Source of the DNA: Peptoniphilaceae bacterium
GTDB taxonomy: Bacteria; Bacillota; Clostridia; Tissierellales; Peptoniphilaceae
DNA: 64,000 nt
Direction of reading: 5' to 3'
Assembly (NCBI GenBank): GCA_902363535.1
Contig: CABJAE010000010.1
Location: 30,961 to 94,960 of the forward strand
Both the position numbers and the translations under genes were made by a program. The notes under the pieces were generated by a model. The model saw only the letters and a program-made list of their open reading frames with translations. It ran no database searches and was not told the origin of the DNA. Shown in pieces: positions 8,280 to 15,935 of the stretch (the first letter of the stretch is position 1; each line of letters begins with the position of its first letter).

Positions 8280-8734
8280 TACTTATCCTCCAAAACGGCG
8301 GTGCAGTGGGGGCAGCGGGTGGCTTCGATGTGCACCGTTTCCTTACAGAAGGGGCAGACTTTGGTGGTGGCCGCTTCCTCTTCTGTGTGAATGAAGTGAT
8401 CTTTCATTTTGCCGATTTGCTTGATGACCATAAAGATCACGAAGGCGATGATTAAAAAGTCGATGACGTTTTGCAGGAAGTTCCCGTAGGCCAAAATGGG
8501 CGCGCCGCTTTCCGCCGCTTCCACGGGATTGGCATAGGTCTTTCCGTCTAAGGCCAGGTACATTTTCGTGAGATCGATGCCGCCGAGCAAAAGCCCGATT
8601 AAGGGCATGAGCATGTCGTTGACCAAGGACGTGACGATTTTTCCGAAGGCCCCGCCGACGATGACCCCGACGGCCATGTCCATGACATTACCTCTGGCAA
8701 TGAAGTCTTTAAATTCACTCATTGTCTTTTTCAT
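8279..8734 (-). CDS. mscL: Large-conductance mechanosensitive channel MscL with zinc ribbon
   Basis: A 151-residue protein. The N-terminal helix FKDFIARGNVMDMAVGVIVGGAFG and the following pore helix, periplasmic loop and second membrane helix (FLIIAFVIFMVIK) are standard MscL. After the usual cytoplasmic helix it carries CPFCKETVH...CPHC, two CxxC pairs forming a small zinc ribbon, which E. coli MscL lacks but which is found in several Firmicute homologues. The channel opens under membrane tension to release solutes. Start ATG at 8734 has AAAGGA at 8 bases; the second ATG four codons in is an alternative. Confidence 0.93.
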   Translation of the reverse strand: MKKTMSEFKDFIARGNVMDMAVGVIVGGAFGKIVTSLVNDMLMPLIGLLLGGIDLTKMYLALDGKTYANPVEAAESGAPILAYGNFLQNVIDFLIIAFVIFMVIKQIGKMKDHFIHTEEEAATTKVCPFCKETVHIEATRCPHCTAVLEDK

Positions 8735-8805
8735 AAATAATTCCTTTCCTTACTCCTTTTACCAAATTATCCTCCCGTGCTATACTAAGCGAGAGGAGGT
8801 TTGCT

Positions 8806-9228
8806 TTGAGAAAATCTTGGGACACCTATTTTATGCAAATCACGGAAATCGTGGCCAGCCGCTCCACTTGCGACCGCGCTTTTGTGGGCTGCGTCCTGGT
8901 CAATAAAGACCATCGCATCGTCTCCACGGGTTATAACGGCTCGGTGGCAGGCAATCCCCATTGCGACGACGTGGGCCATACCATGCGCGACGGCCACTGC
9001 ATCGCCACCATTCACGCGGAAATGAACGCGCTCTTGTATTGTGCCAAGGAGGGCATCCCCACCAAGGACACTATCTGTTATGTTACCCATTTTCCCTGCT
9101 TAAACTGCACAAAAGCGTTAATTCAGGCGGGAATTCGGGAAGTGGTCTACAAAAACGCTTATCGCGTGGACGACTACGCCGTGAGCCTATTCGAAAAAAA
9201 CAATATTACCCTTCGTCAGTTGAGCTGA
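8806..9228 (+). CDS. dCMP deaminase (ComEB-like)
   Basis: A 140-residue zinc deaminase. The active site is HAE within TIHAEMNAL and PCLNC for the second pair of zinc ligands; CDRAFVGCVLV and HCDD are typical of dCMP deaminases, which turn dCMP to dUMP to feed thymidylate synthesis (ThyX is at 35250-36023). Translation starts at TTG (8806), with GAGAGGAGG 6 bases upstream, because no ATG fits. A TATACT at 8781-8786 may be its -10. The 3' end runs 23 bases into the convergent RNase H gene. Confidence 0.88.
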   Translation: MRKSWDTYFMQITEIVASRSTCDRAFVGCVLVNKDHRIVSTGYNGSVAGNPHCDDVGHTMRDGHCIATIHAEMNALLYCAKEGIPTKDTICYVTHFPCLNCTKALIQAGIREVVYKNAYRVDDYAVSLFEKNNITLRQLS

Positions 9229-9805
9229 AGGTCGCCTCTTTCGCCAGGGTATCGGCTCGCTCGTTGCCTTCCACGCCGGTGTGGGCTTCGATTTTCACGA
9301 AAGTTACGGCCAGGCGATCTTTTACGGAATCATAGAATGCCTTGTAGTCTATGGTTCCTTTTTTATTGCACTTCCACTCGCCCTTGGCCCAATGCTCGAT
9401 GCCGGCGTAGTCGTAGCAAAGCTTCATATTGGAAAAACCCAGCTCAAGGGCTTTTTTCATAGCCACGGTGGCACCTAAAATCTCCCCGGCCACATTGCGC
9501 ATCGAGGCCATTTCCCCCGTAAAGCGACAGCTGTCTTCCCAACTGCCGCCTTCCCAGCTCATGGACACGCCGTAGCTGTAAGATGCATCTTCGTGGCGAT
9601 AGGAGCCGTCCACATAGGCCACGACGTCGTAGGAGGCGTCGTCTTTTTCTTCCCGGGTTTCTCCCATAAAGGCCAGGGCCTCTTCTTCCGTCTTGAAGGA
9701 TTTGTAAATGGCGCCTTTGAATCCGTGGACCTGGGCCTTGCAGCTGTCCCAGTCCCGGTAGATCCCGGGCACTTTTCCGGCCTTCACGGCGTAATACTTT
9801 TTCAT
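9206..9805 (-). CDS. rnhA: Ribonuclease H with N-terminal viroplasmin domain
   Basis: A 199-residue protein. Residues 1-45 (KKYYAVKAGKVPGIYRDWDSC) are the small RNA:DNA-hybrid-binding domain shared with viroplasmin and eukaryotic RNase H1. The catalytic domain follows, with D of AYVDGSY, E of AGEILG, D of CYDYAG and the late acidic residue in GNERADTLA. It removes RNA from RNA-DNA hybrids. I use the ATG at 9805, which overlaps the larC stop by 4 bases (ATGA), rather than the in-frame codon 5 residues earlier. Confidence 0.9.
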   Translation of the reverse strand: MKKYYAVKAGKVPGIYRDWDSCKAQVHGFKGAIYKSFKTEEEALAFMGETREEKDDASYDVVAYVDGSYRHEDASYSYGVSMSWEGGSWEDSCRFTGEMASMRNVAGEILGATVAMKKALELGFSNMKLCYDYAGIEHWAKGEWKCNKKGTIDYKAFYDSVKDRLAVTFVKIEAHTGVEGNERADTLAKEATFSSTDEG

Positions 9806-11058
9806 AGGCCCAACTCCCACGCCCGGCGCACGGCTTCCACGGTGGTGTCGTGTTTGAGGGCCAGAGCCTTCAGATCTTCGTATTCCGGGGAAATTTTTTC
9901 CATCTCTTTATAACGGGCCCTTTTCGTCGACACGGGACCGAGGGCCGTCATGGTTTCTTTTGTGGCGCGAGGCAGTTCGATTTTTTCCAGGGGGATTTTC
10001 TTCACGCCCAAGGTGGTGGTGTGCTTAAAGAGCGCCTCCAGCACCTTTTCTTCGCTCGCCCCGTCGGCGAGCACGTCCAGGCGATAGCCCGGGCGATTTT
10101 TCTTCATGAATATGGGCGCAAAGCTCACGTCCCGCGCCCCGGCATCGAAGAGGCGCTCCATGCAAAAGCCCATGGCCTCGCCGGTCATGTCGTCTAAATT
10201 GCAGCTGTAAAAAATCGGCGCACGGGCCTCTTCCGTCTCGATGAAAAAGAGGCGGAGCACATTAGCCAAGTCGTGATCCTTCGTGCCGGCACCGTAGGCC
10301 ACTTTCAAGACCCGTCCCTCGGGGCGGGGCCGATAGGCGGCCTGAATGCCTTTTAATATGGCGGCGCCGGTGGGGGTGGTGAGCTCTTCTTCCACCGTAG
10401 CCCCCCCCAAGGGCACATCCAATGTGGACAGAATGTGGGCCGTGGCCGGAGCGGGCACAGGATAGGTGCCGTGGGCGCAGGTGACCATGCCGCCGCCGGT
10501 GTTGATTTTTCCCACGTAAACGGCCTCCACGCCGCTCGCTACCGTGTAGTAGGCCGCGCCCAATACGTCCACCACAGCGTCCAATTCGCCCACTTCGTGG
10601 AAGTGCACCTCGTAAAGATCCTTGCCGTGGACAGCGGCTTCCGCTTTGGCGAGAGGCAGGTAGATGGCCTTGGCCAGATCCTTGACCCCCCGCTCGAAGC
10701 CGCTCTTTTCGATGAGGGCCAAAATGTCGGCAAGGCCGCGATGATGGTGGTGGTGGTGGGCATGCACGTGATCGTCTTCATGATCGTCTTCGTGATGATG
10801 ATCGTGATCGCCGTGATGATCGTGTTCGTGATGATGGGCGTGATCGTGATGGCCGCGTGCTTCCTCGCTCTTTAAATTAAAGTAGGTGGCGAGAATTCCG
10901 GTCTTCTCCCGCTTTTCGAAAATCACGTCCTCGGCGGCGATGCCGAGTGGCGCCAGGCCCTCGAGAAAACCCGCAGGCGACAGGCCCCCGTCTACCATGG
11001 CGCCGATAAACATGTTGCCGCTGATGCCGCTGAAGGGATCGATGTATAAAACCCTCAC
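9802..11058 (-). CDS. larC: Nickel insertion protein LarC
   Basis: A 418-residue LarC, the CTP-dependent enzyme that inserts nickel into the pyridinium-3,5-bisthiocarboxylate pincer cofactor. The start VLYIDPFSGISGNM and the C-terminal segment with FSCNLDDMTGE-like residues are diagnostic. Residues about 69-106 form a metal-binding stretch with 22 histidines and 11 acidic residues out of 38, encoded by CAT/GAT repeats at 10740-10860. In Lactiplantibacillus plantarum the gene is split and joined by frameshifting; here it is one unbroken frame. The GTG start overlaps the larE stop (GTGA). larA and larB are not in the window. Confidence 0.92.
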   Translation of the reverse strand: MRVLYIDPFSGISGNMFIGAMVDGGLSPAGFLEGLAPLGIAAEDVIFEKREKTGILATYFNLKSEEARGHHDHAHHHEHDHHGDHDHHHEDDHEDDHVHAHHHHHHRGLADILALIEKSGFERGVKDLAKAIYLPLAKAEAAVHGKDLYEVHFHEVGELDAVVDVLGAAYYTVASGVEAVYVGKINTGGGMVTCAHGTYPVPAPATAHILSTLDVPLGGATVEEELTTPTGAAILKGIQAAYRPRPEGRVLKVAYGAGTKDHDLANVLRLFFIETEEARAPIFYSCNLDDMTGEAMGFCMERLFDAGARDVSFAPIFMKKNRPGYRLDVLADGASEEKVLEALFKHTTTLGVKKIPLEKIELPRATKETMTALGPVSTKRARYKEMEKISPEYEDLKALALKHDTTVEAVRRAWELGL

Positions 11059-11861
11059 GCGTCTTTCAACCCTTCGTTGCCGGAGCCGGAGCGGAAGCCC
11101 AACACGTCCAGAGCCGTGTAGGTGACGCCGAGCTCCTTAAAGTAAGCCGCCACATCTTCCCTGTGATTGATGAGAAACTTTTGAAAATCCGCCACGGGAA
11201 TTTCCACCCGGGCCACGCTTCCGTGCAGGCGCATGCGGCAGGTCATGTAGCCCAATTCGTGGAGATAAGCTTCGCCTTTTTCCGCCACGGCCAAGGCCTC
11301 CACCGTGAGCGGCGTACCGTAGGGAATCCGGGTGGCCAAACAGGAATCCGAAGGTTTGTTCCACGTGGGAAGGTCGAAGTGTTTCTTAGAAAGGGTCCGC
11401 ACCATCTCCTTGGTAAATTCCGCTTCCCGCAAGGGGCTCTTAACTCCTAATTCTTCCAGGGCTTTAAAACCCGGCCGATGGTCGGAGAGATCGTCTAAAT
11501 TCGTGCCGTCTAAAAGCATATCGAAGCCGTGCCCCTCGGCGTATTCTTTCGCCGCGAGAAAGGTCGACCGCTTGCAATAGTAGCAGCGATTCACCCCATT
11601 GGCCATGACGTCTTCGTTCTCCAAAATGCTGGAGTGAATGACATGAATCTCCCAGCCGATCATTTCCGCCAAGACATGAGCGTCGAAGCGCTCCCTGCGG
11701 GGATGTAGCTCGTTGACCACGTAAATCCCCATGACATTTTCACGTCCCAATACTTCCGCGGCCACGGCCATTAAAAAGGACGAATCCACGCCGCCGGAAT
11801 AGGCAACAGCCACCTTGTCGTAGGCGGCAAGATTTTCTTTTAATCGTTTGAAAGCATCCAT
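11055..11861 (-). CDS. larE: ATP-dependent sulfur transferase LarE, three-cysteine type
   Basis: A 268-residue PP-loop protein with the ATP-binding SGGVDSS at 22-28 and the LarE signature WNKPSDSCLATRIPYGT. It adenylates the carboxylates of pyridinium biscarboxylate and adds sulfur. Besides Cys174, equivalent to the sacrificial cysteine of L. plantarum LarE, it has Cys93 and Cys96 in RCYYCKR. This three-cysteine arrangement is that of [4Fe-4S] LarE proteins such as the Thermotoga maritima one, so cluster-borne sulfur transfer is likely. First gene of a larE-larC-rnhA operon. Its 5' side abuts the pta terminator, and I see no clear separate promoter. Confidence 0.9.
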   Translation of the reverse strand: MDAFKRLKENLAAYDKVAVAYSGGVDSSFLMAVAAEVLGRENVMGIYVVNELHPRRERFDAHVLAEMIGWEIHVIHSSILENEDVMANGVNRCYYCKRSTFLAAKEYAEGHGFDMLLDGTNLDDLSDHRPGFKALEELGVKSPLREAEFTKEMVRTLSKKHFDLPTWNKPSDSCLATRIPYGTPLTVEALAVAEKGEAYLHELGYMTCRMRLHGSVARVEIPVADFQKFLINHREDVAAYFKELGVTYTALDVLGFRSGSGNEGLKDA

Positions 11862-11881
11862 TTCCTCACCTTTTCAACATA

Positions 11882-11903
11882 GAAAAAAAGGCCCTTTCGG
11901 GCC
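11882..11903 (-). terminator. Terminator after pta
   Basis: GGCCC, loop TTTC/GAAA, GGGCC (11890-11903) followed on the minus strand by an eight-T run (11882-11889). It begins 7 bases after the pta stop codon and ends about 20 bases before the larE start, so any larE transcription from pta must read through it. Confidence 0.85.
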
Positions 11904-11909
11904 GATTTT

Positions 11910-12902
11910 TTATTTTTCTTGTTCATCTTTTGCGATGCACGCTTGTACGGCGGTGATCAAAGACAATTGATAGGTTTCTTCTTTCGTACAACCACGACTC
12001 AGGTCGTTGACCGGCATATTCAAGCCTTGAAGAATCGGACCGATGGCGGTAAATCCACCGAGACGTTGAGCGATCTTGTAGCCGATGTTTCCGCATTCCA
12101 AGTTCGGGAAGATGAAGACATTGGCTTGGCCGGCAACATCGGAGCCCGGCGCCTTTTTCTTGGCAACTTCGGGATCGATGGCGGCGTCGAATTGAAGTTC
12201 GCCGTCGACTTTGATTTCCGGATGGGATTCCTTTACCAAATAGGTGGCGACTTCCACTTTCTTAACCGTGTCGCTCTTTGCGGAGCCTTTGGTAGAGAAG
12301 GAAAGCATGGCGATCTTCGGATCGAAACCGAATTGTTTTGCGGCTTCGTCGGTTGTTACAGCCACTTCAGCCAAAGTCGGTGCGTCCATTTCCGTGTTAA
12401 TGGCACAGTCGGCCATGAGGTAGCATTCTTTGCCTCTGAAGAGAATGAACACACCGGATACGCGGTTGACGCCTTTTTTCGTCTTGATGATTTGAAGGGC
12501 GGGAAGAATCGTTTGGCCCGTGGTGTGAACGGCACCGGATACCATGCCGTCGGCATAGCCGGCATAAACCATCATGGTCCCCAAGTAGTTCGGATCGTGA
12601 AGTTGTGCGCGGGCACGGGTTTCGTCGATTTTCCCTTTACGGCGTTCGACAAACTTTTCAACCAATTCATCGATGTGTTCGAATTGGCCGACTTCCACGA
12701 TTTCCAAACCGGTAATATCGATGTTTTCTCTCTTTGCCGTGGCTTCGATTTCGTTTCTGAAACCGATGACGATGGGGTGGACTAAGCCTTCTTTTTGGTG
12801 CTCAACCGCTGCCCAAAGTACTCTGGGATCTTCACCTTCGGGGAAGACGATGCGAATCCCTTTATGGGTGATTCGAGTGCGTAAATATTGAATGAAAGCC
12901 AT
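11910..12902 (-). CDS. pta: Phosphate acetyltransferase
   Basis: A 330-residue single-domain Pta, which interconverts acetyl-CoA and acetyl phosphate, the step before ATP formation by acetate kinase. Characteristic stretches are FPEGEDPRVL near the start, YAGYADGMVSGAVHTT around residue 130 and the C-terminal FPNLECGNIGYKIAQRLGG. The ATG at 12902 begins the standard family N-terminus; the additional 30 upstream codons have no homology. Codons in this gene more often end in T or A (for example GAT, GAA, ACC mixed with CGT) than in neighbours, in line with a highly expressed catabolic gene. Acetate kinase is not adjacent. Confidence 0.94.
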   Translation of the reverse strand: MAFIQYLRTRITHKGIRIVFPEGEDPRVLWAAVEHQKEGLVHPIVIGFRNEIEATAKRENIDITGLEIVEVGQFEHIDELVEKFVERRKGKIDETRARAQLHDPNYLGTMMVYAGYADGMVSGAVHTTGQTILPALQIIKTKKGVNRVSGVFILFRGKECYLMADCAINTEMDAPTLAEVAVTTDEAAKQFGFDPKIAMLSFSTKGSAKSDTVKKVEVATYLVKESHPEIKVDGELQFDAAIDPEVAKKKAPGSDVAGQANVFIFPNLECGNIGYKIAQRLGGFTAIGPILQGLNMPVNDLSRGCTKEETYQLSLITAVQACIAKDEQEK

Positions 12903-12982
12903 GTTATTATCTGTTCCTTTCTTTTCATTTAGAAGATCATTCTGTACATTGCCTTGGCCACAGAGGGCCATAGTCATAAATA

Positions 12983-13010
12983 AATATACCACATAAACGA
13001 CCGGTGAAAA
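12983..13010 (-). promoter_or_regulatory. Promoter for pta
   Basis: On the minus strand TTTTCA (13005-13010), 16 bases, TATATT (12983-12988), giving a leader of about 75 bases before the ATG at 12902. Confidence 0.5.
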
Positions 13011-13033
13011 AGCAATATTCGCAATAAAAACCT

Positions 13034-13062
13034 AAAAAAAGAGACTCGCCGAAGCGAATCTC
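13034..13062 (-). terminator. Terminator of the tRNA-Pro pair
   Basis: GAGATTCGC, loop TTCG, GCGAGTCTC (13041-13062, minus strand) followed by seven T. It lies 5 bases after the CCA end of tRNA-Pro(CGG). Confidence 0.88.
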
Positions 13063-13066
13063 GATT

Positions 13067-13143
13067 TGGTCGGAGTGAAAGGATTTGAACCTTCGACCTC
13101 ATGCTCCCGAAGCATGCGCGCTACCAAACTGCGCTACACCCCG
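13067..13143 (-). tRNA. tRNA-Pro (anticodon CGG)
   Basis: A 77-base cloverleaf on the minus strand. The acceptor stem CGGGGTG pairs with CACTCCG (one G-U), the anticodon loop is TTCGGGA with anticodon CGG, the T-loop is GGTTCAAATCC and the 3' CCA is encoded. It is the second gene of a tandem pair with tRNA-Pro(TGG). Confidence 0.96.
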
Positions 13144-13164
13144 CCGTATTGTAAATGATTAGAG

Positions 13165-13241
13165 TGGTCGGGGTGAAAGGATTTGAACCTTCGACCCCAT
13201 GGTCCCAAACCATGTGCGCTACCAAACTGCGCCACACCCCG
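13165..13241 (-). tRNA. tRNA-Pro (anticodon TGG)
   Basis: A 77-base cloverleaf on the minus strand with acceptor stem CGGGGTG/CACCCCG, anticodon loop TTTGGGA (anticodon TGG) and encoded CCA. It differs from the downstream tRNA-Pro(CGG) mainly in the anticodon arm, suggesting tandem duplication followed by anticodon change. The two are 21 bases apart and share a promoter. Confidence 0.96.
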
Positions 13242-13258
13242 TAGCAACTTACTTAATC

Positions 13259-13287
13259 ATTATACAGGTGTTGTGAATTTTTTACAA
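13259..13287 (-). promoter_or_regulatory. Promoter of the tRNA-Pro pair
   Basis: On the minus strand TTGTAA (13282-13287), exactly 17 bases, TATAAT (13259-13264), 18 bases before the first tRNA base. Confidence 0.8.
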
Positions 13288-13346
13288 GTCTTTTCTTTTC
13301 GCCTGTTTTTCCGCGACTTCTGAGGGCGTTTCATACAGAAGCGCGA

Positions 13347-13393
13347 ATAAAAAAAAGAAAATAGCTAAATTGCAGATCTGCAACTTAGCTATT
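13347..13393 (-). terminator. Terminator of tRNA-Arg
   Basis: A long inverted repeat (13360-13393) centred on TGCAGATCTGCA with outer arms AATAGCTAA/TTAGCTATT and one mismatch, followed on the minus strand by a T-rich run of 12 or more. It starts 5 bases after the tRNA. Confidence 0.88.
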
Positions 13394-13397
13394 CATT

Positions 13398-13474
13398 TGG
13401 CGGACCCGATTGGATTCGAACCAACGATCTTTGCCTTCGGAGGGCAACATTCTATCCAGCTGAACTACGGGTCC
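13398..13474 (-). tRNA. tRNA-Arg (anticodon CCG)
   Basis: A 77-base cloverleaf on the minus strand with acceptor stem GGACCCG/CGGGTCC, anticodon loop CTCCGAA (anticodon CCG), T-loop GGTTCGAATCC and encoded CCA. It has its own promoter and terminator. Confidence 0.96.
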
Positions 13475-13484
13475 ATACCCGCCT

Positions 13485-13513
13485 ATTGTATCAAGTGGGT
13501 ATTTTTCTGTCAA
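13485..13513 (-). promoter_or_regulatory. Promoter of tRNA-Arg
   Basis: On the minus strand a consensus TTGACA (13508-13513), 17 bases, TACAAT (13485-13490), 11 bases before the tRNA. Its -35 overlaps the stop codon of the carboxypeptidase gene (13510). Confidence 0.85.
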
Positions 13514-14814
13514 GCGGCCTTCTCCATGGCGCGGAACACGTCGGCCATAATGTCTCTGAAGGACAAGACGGGATTGGGCTTTTTGATGTCTTCTTTTACA
13601 TAGACTTTCGCCCGGGCGATTTCTTCGCCTTCCGACACGAAGCGCACTTCGCCCACGGGCTCTTTCTTGGAATAGGGCGCAACGATGGTTTTGTATTCCA
13701 TTTCCATGGTGACCTCGGCGCCGTCTTTGACGGTGCGAACCACGTTTTCGTTGACGTAGACCGGGCTTTTTCTCGGGCTCGCCGATTTCAGCGTTAAAAA
13801 GTCCAGTTCGTTGGTTTTATCGGCGAGGACTTTGTTTCGCCGGCTCATGGCTTCTTTCGACAGGCGCAGGGAGGCGGCGTAGCGATCCATGTCGTTTTCC
13901 GCGCCCATGTAGACGCCGATGAAGCGGGTGTTTAAGTAGGGGCCTTCTGCGGGCCTCTCGCCGGTGGCGATAAGGCAGCGGCCGGCGGCGCCGGTGTAGC
14001 CGGTCTTCAGTCCGTCGATGCCGGGAAGTATGCCCAGCAGGGGATTGGTGGCGTAGCTTCTGTATTCTCTGCCCGGCTCGTCGATTTTCGCCCGGCGCGT
14101 GGCATCTAAAACCATGGGGTAGCGTTTTAAAAGACTTCTGGAAAGCTCAAACATTTCTCTCGCCGTGGCCTTGTTGTAGTCGTTGGCGGCGTAATCTGTG
14201 AGGCCGTGGACGTTGATGAAGTGCATGTGGCTGAAGCCCATTTCCTTGGCCTTGGCGTTCATGCGGGCCACAAAGGCCTGCTCATTGCCGGCGATGCGAT
14301 CGGCCAGGGCGATCATGGCGTCGTTTCCGGAGACGATCATGCCGGCGTGAATGAGCTCTTCCACGGTGTAGACTTCGCCTTCCTTGGTCTTGTAGACGCT
14401 GCCGTGCATGGCCGCCGCCGCGTGGTCGATGGTGACCGGGTCTTTCATGCCGATTTCGCCTTTGTCCACGGCGTCCATGACGCAGTAGATGGTCATGAGC
14501 TTTGTGGTGGAGGCGAGGCCCACCGGCGTGTCGGCATTAAATTCTTTGTAGATGGCGCCGGTTTCGTAATCGCCGATGATGTAGCTTTTTAAAAGGACTT
14601 CGTCGGGCTTGGCCATGGCCGCGTCGAATTCTTTTTTCTCCGTGGCGGTCATGGGCTGCACCCCTTGGCCCGTGCGGATTTTTTCTTTCTGATCCCGCGG
14701 CTCCGCCACTTTTTCTCCGGGCGTTTGCGGAGGATTTTCCGCAGGCGTCGGTGCCGCGCCCAGCAAAAGTGAGAGGCACAAAAGGGCGGGGAGGATTCGC
14801 TTCAATCGTTTCAC
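13510..14814 (-). CDS. D-alanyl-D-alanine carboxypeptidase (PBP5/DacF type)
   Basis: A 434-residue exported peptidase of family S11. A signal peptide (about 1-25) is followed by a low-complexity linker, then the active-site motifs Ser102-x-x-Lys105 in ASTTKL, SGND and KTGYT. The C-terminal all-beta domain and a final amphipathic helix (SFRDIMADVFRAME) are typical of PBP5-like enzymes that attach to the membrane surface. It trims the terminal D-Ala from peptidoglycan stem peptides. It starts at GTG, which overlaps the mnaA stop (GTGA), making it the last gene of the wall-synthesis operon. Confidence 0.92.
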   Translation of the reverse strand: MKRLKRILPALLCLSLLLGAAPTPAENPPQTPGEKVAEPRDQKEKIRTGQGVQPMTATEKKEFDAAMAKPDEVLLKSYIIGDYETGAIYKEFNADTPVGLASTTKLMTIYCVMDAVDKGEIGMKDPVTIDHAAAAMHGSVYKTKEGEVYTVEELIHAGMIVSGNDAMIALADRIAGNEQAFVARMNAKAKEMGFSHMHFINVHGLTDYAANDYNKATAREMFELSRSLLKRYPMVLDATRRAKIDEPGREYRSYATNPLLGILPGIDGLKTGYTGAAGRCLIATGERPAEGPYLNTRFIGVYMGAENDMDRYAASLRLSKEAMSRRNKVLADKTNELDFLTLKSASPRKSPVYVNENVVRTVKDGAEVTMEMEYKTIVAPYSKKEPVGEVRFVSEGEEIARAKVYVKEDIKKPNPVLSFRDIMADVFRAMEKAA

Positions 14815-15935
14815 CGGCCGCCTCCTTCTTTTTGATTCTCTAAAATAATATCTACGATGCGCTCCGCCGCCTTGCCGTCGCCGTAGGGATTTAAGGCCTT
14901 GGCCATGGCGTCGTAGGCGTCTTTGTCTTCGAGGAGGAGGCGGATGTTTTCGTACACCGCCGCCTCTTCCGTGCCCACCAATTTCGCCGTGCCGGCCACG
15001 ATGCCTTCTTCCCGCTCCGTCTCTTCCCGAACGACGAGGACGGGAATGCCGAAGTGGGGCGCCTCTTCCTGAATGCCGCCGCTGTCGGTGACCACGAGAT
15101 AGCTTCTCGCCATAATGTTTGAGAAGGGCAAATAGTCCATGGGTTCGATGCGGTGAATGTTTTTCGCACCGCCCAGTTCCGCCTCGGCGATTTCCCGCAC
15201 TTTGGGATTTAGGTGCACAGGAAAGATCACTTCCACATCGTCGTACTCATCGGCAATGCGGCGCACGGCGGAGAAGATCCGCTTCATGGGCGCGCCCAGG
15301 TTTTCCCGGCGGTGGCAAGTGAGTAGAATGGTTTTTTTCTTTTTAAAGTCGATGGCGTTTAATGCCGCCTCGTCGAAGACGAAATCTTCCCGCTCCGTGT
15401 AGGCCAAAGCGTCGATGACGGTGTTGCCCGTAATGTAAATGCTCTTGTCGTCGTAGCCTTCTCTTAAAAGATTTTGGCGATTGGACTCCGTGGGGGCAAA
15501 GTGGTAATTGGCCAAGACGCCGGTGAGCTTGCGATTGGCTTCTTCCGGGTAGGGGGAGTAGAGATTGTGGCTTCTGAGTCCCGCTTCCACGTGGCCGATT
15601 TTCACGCCGTGGTAGAAGGCGGATAGGGCCGCCGCAAAGACGGTGGAGGTGTCGCCCTGAACGAGGAGCAGGTCGGGCTTTGTGGTTTTAAATATGTCTT
15701 CCAAGCCTCTTAAAGAGCGCACGGCGATGTCCGTCAGGCTTTGACCGGGGGTGAAGATGTCCAGATCGTAGTCGGGGACGATGCCGAAGATGTCCAGAAC
15801 CTGATCCAGCATTTCCCGGTGTTGGCCGGTGACGGCGACGATGCTTTCCACGTCCCCCCGCTCTTTCAGGGCCAGAACGATGGGCGCCATTTTAATGGCT
15901 TCGGGCCTTGTGCCGAAGACGGACAGTACTTTCAA
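14811..15935 (-). CDS. mnaA: UDP-N-acetylglucosamine 2-epimerase (non-hydrolysing)
   Basis: A 374-residue enzyme that makes UDP-ManNAc for wall teichoic acid or other surface polymers. Diagnostic segments are FGTRPEAIKMAP at the start, VQGDTSTVFAAAL, HVEAGLRS and the C-terminal SGGIQEEAPHFG. The start is TTG (15935) within the TTGA overlap with tagO; GAGGAAG precedes it. Together with the TagO-like transferase upstream it forms a lipid-linked GlcNAc plus ManNAc pathway. Confidence 0.95.
   Translation of the reverse strand: MKVLSVFGTRPEAIKMAPIVLALKERGDVESIVAVTGQHREMLDQVLDIFGIVPDYDLDIFTPGQSLTDIAVRSLRGLEDIFKTTKPDLLLVQGDTSTVFAAALSAFYHGVKIGHVEAGLRSHNLYSPYPEEANRKLTGVLANYHFAPTESNRQNLLREGYDDKSIYITGNTVIDALAYTEREDFVFDEAALNAIDFKKKKTILLTCHRRENLGAPMKRIFSAVRRIADEYDDVEVIFPVHLNPKVREIAEAELGGAKNIHRIEPMDYLPFSNIMARSYLVVTDSGGIQEEAPHFGIPVLVVREETEREEGIVAGTAKLVGTEEAAVYENIRLLLEDKDAYDAMAKALNPYGDGKAAERIVDIILENQKEGGGR

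Noticed and set aside
10740..10860. Repetitive GAT/CAT sequence suggestive of a repeat array
   Set aside because: It is the coding sequence of the His/Asp-rich metal-binding stretch in LarC, without regular spacers; not a CRISPR array.
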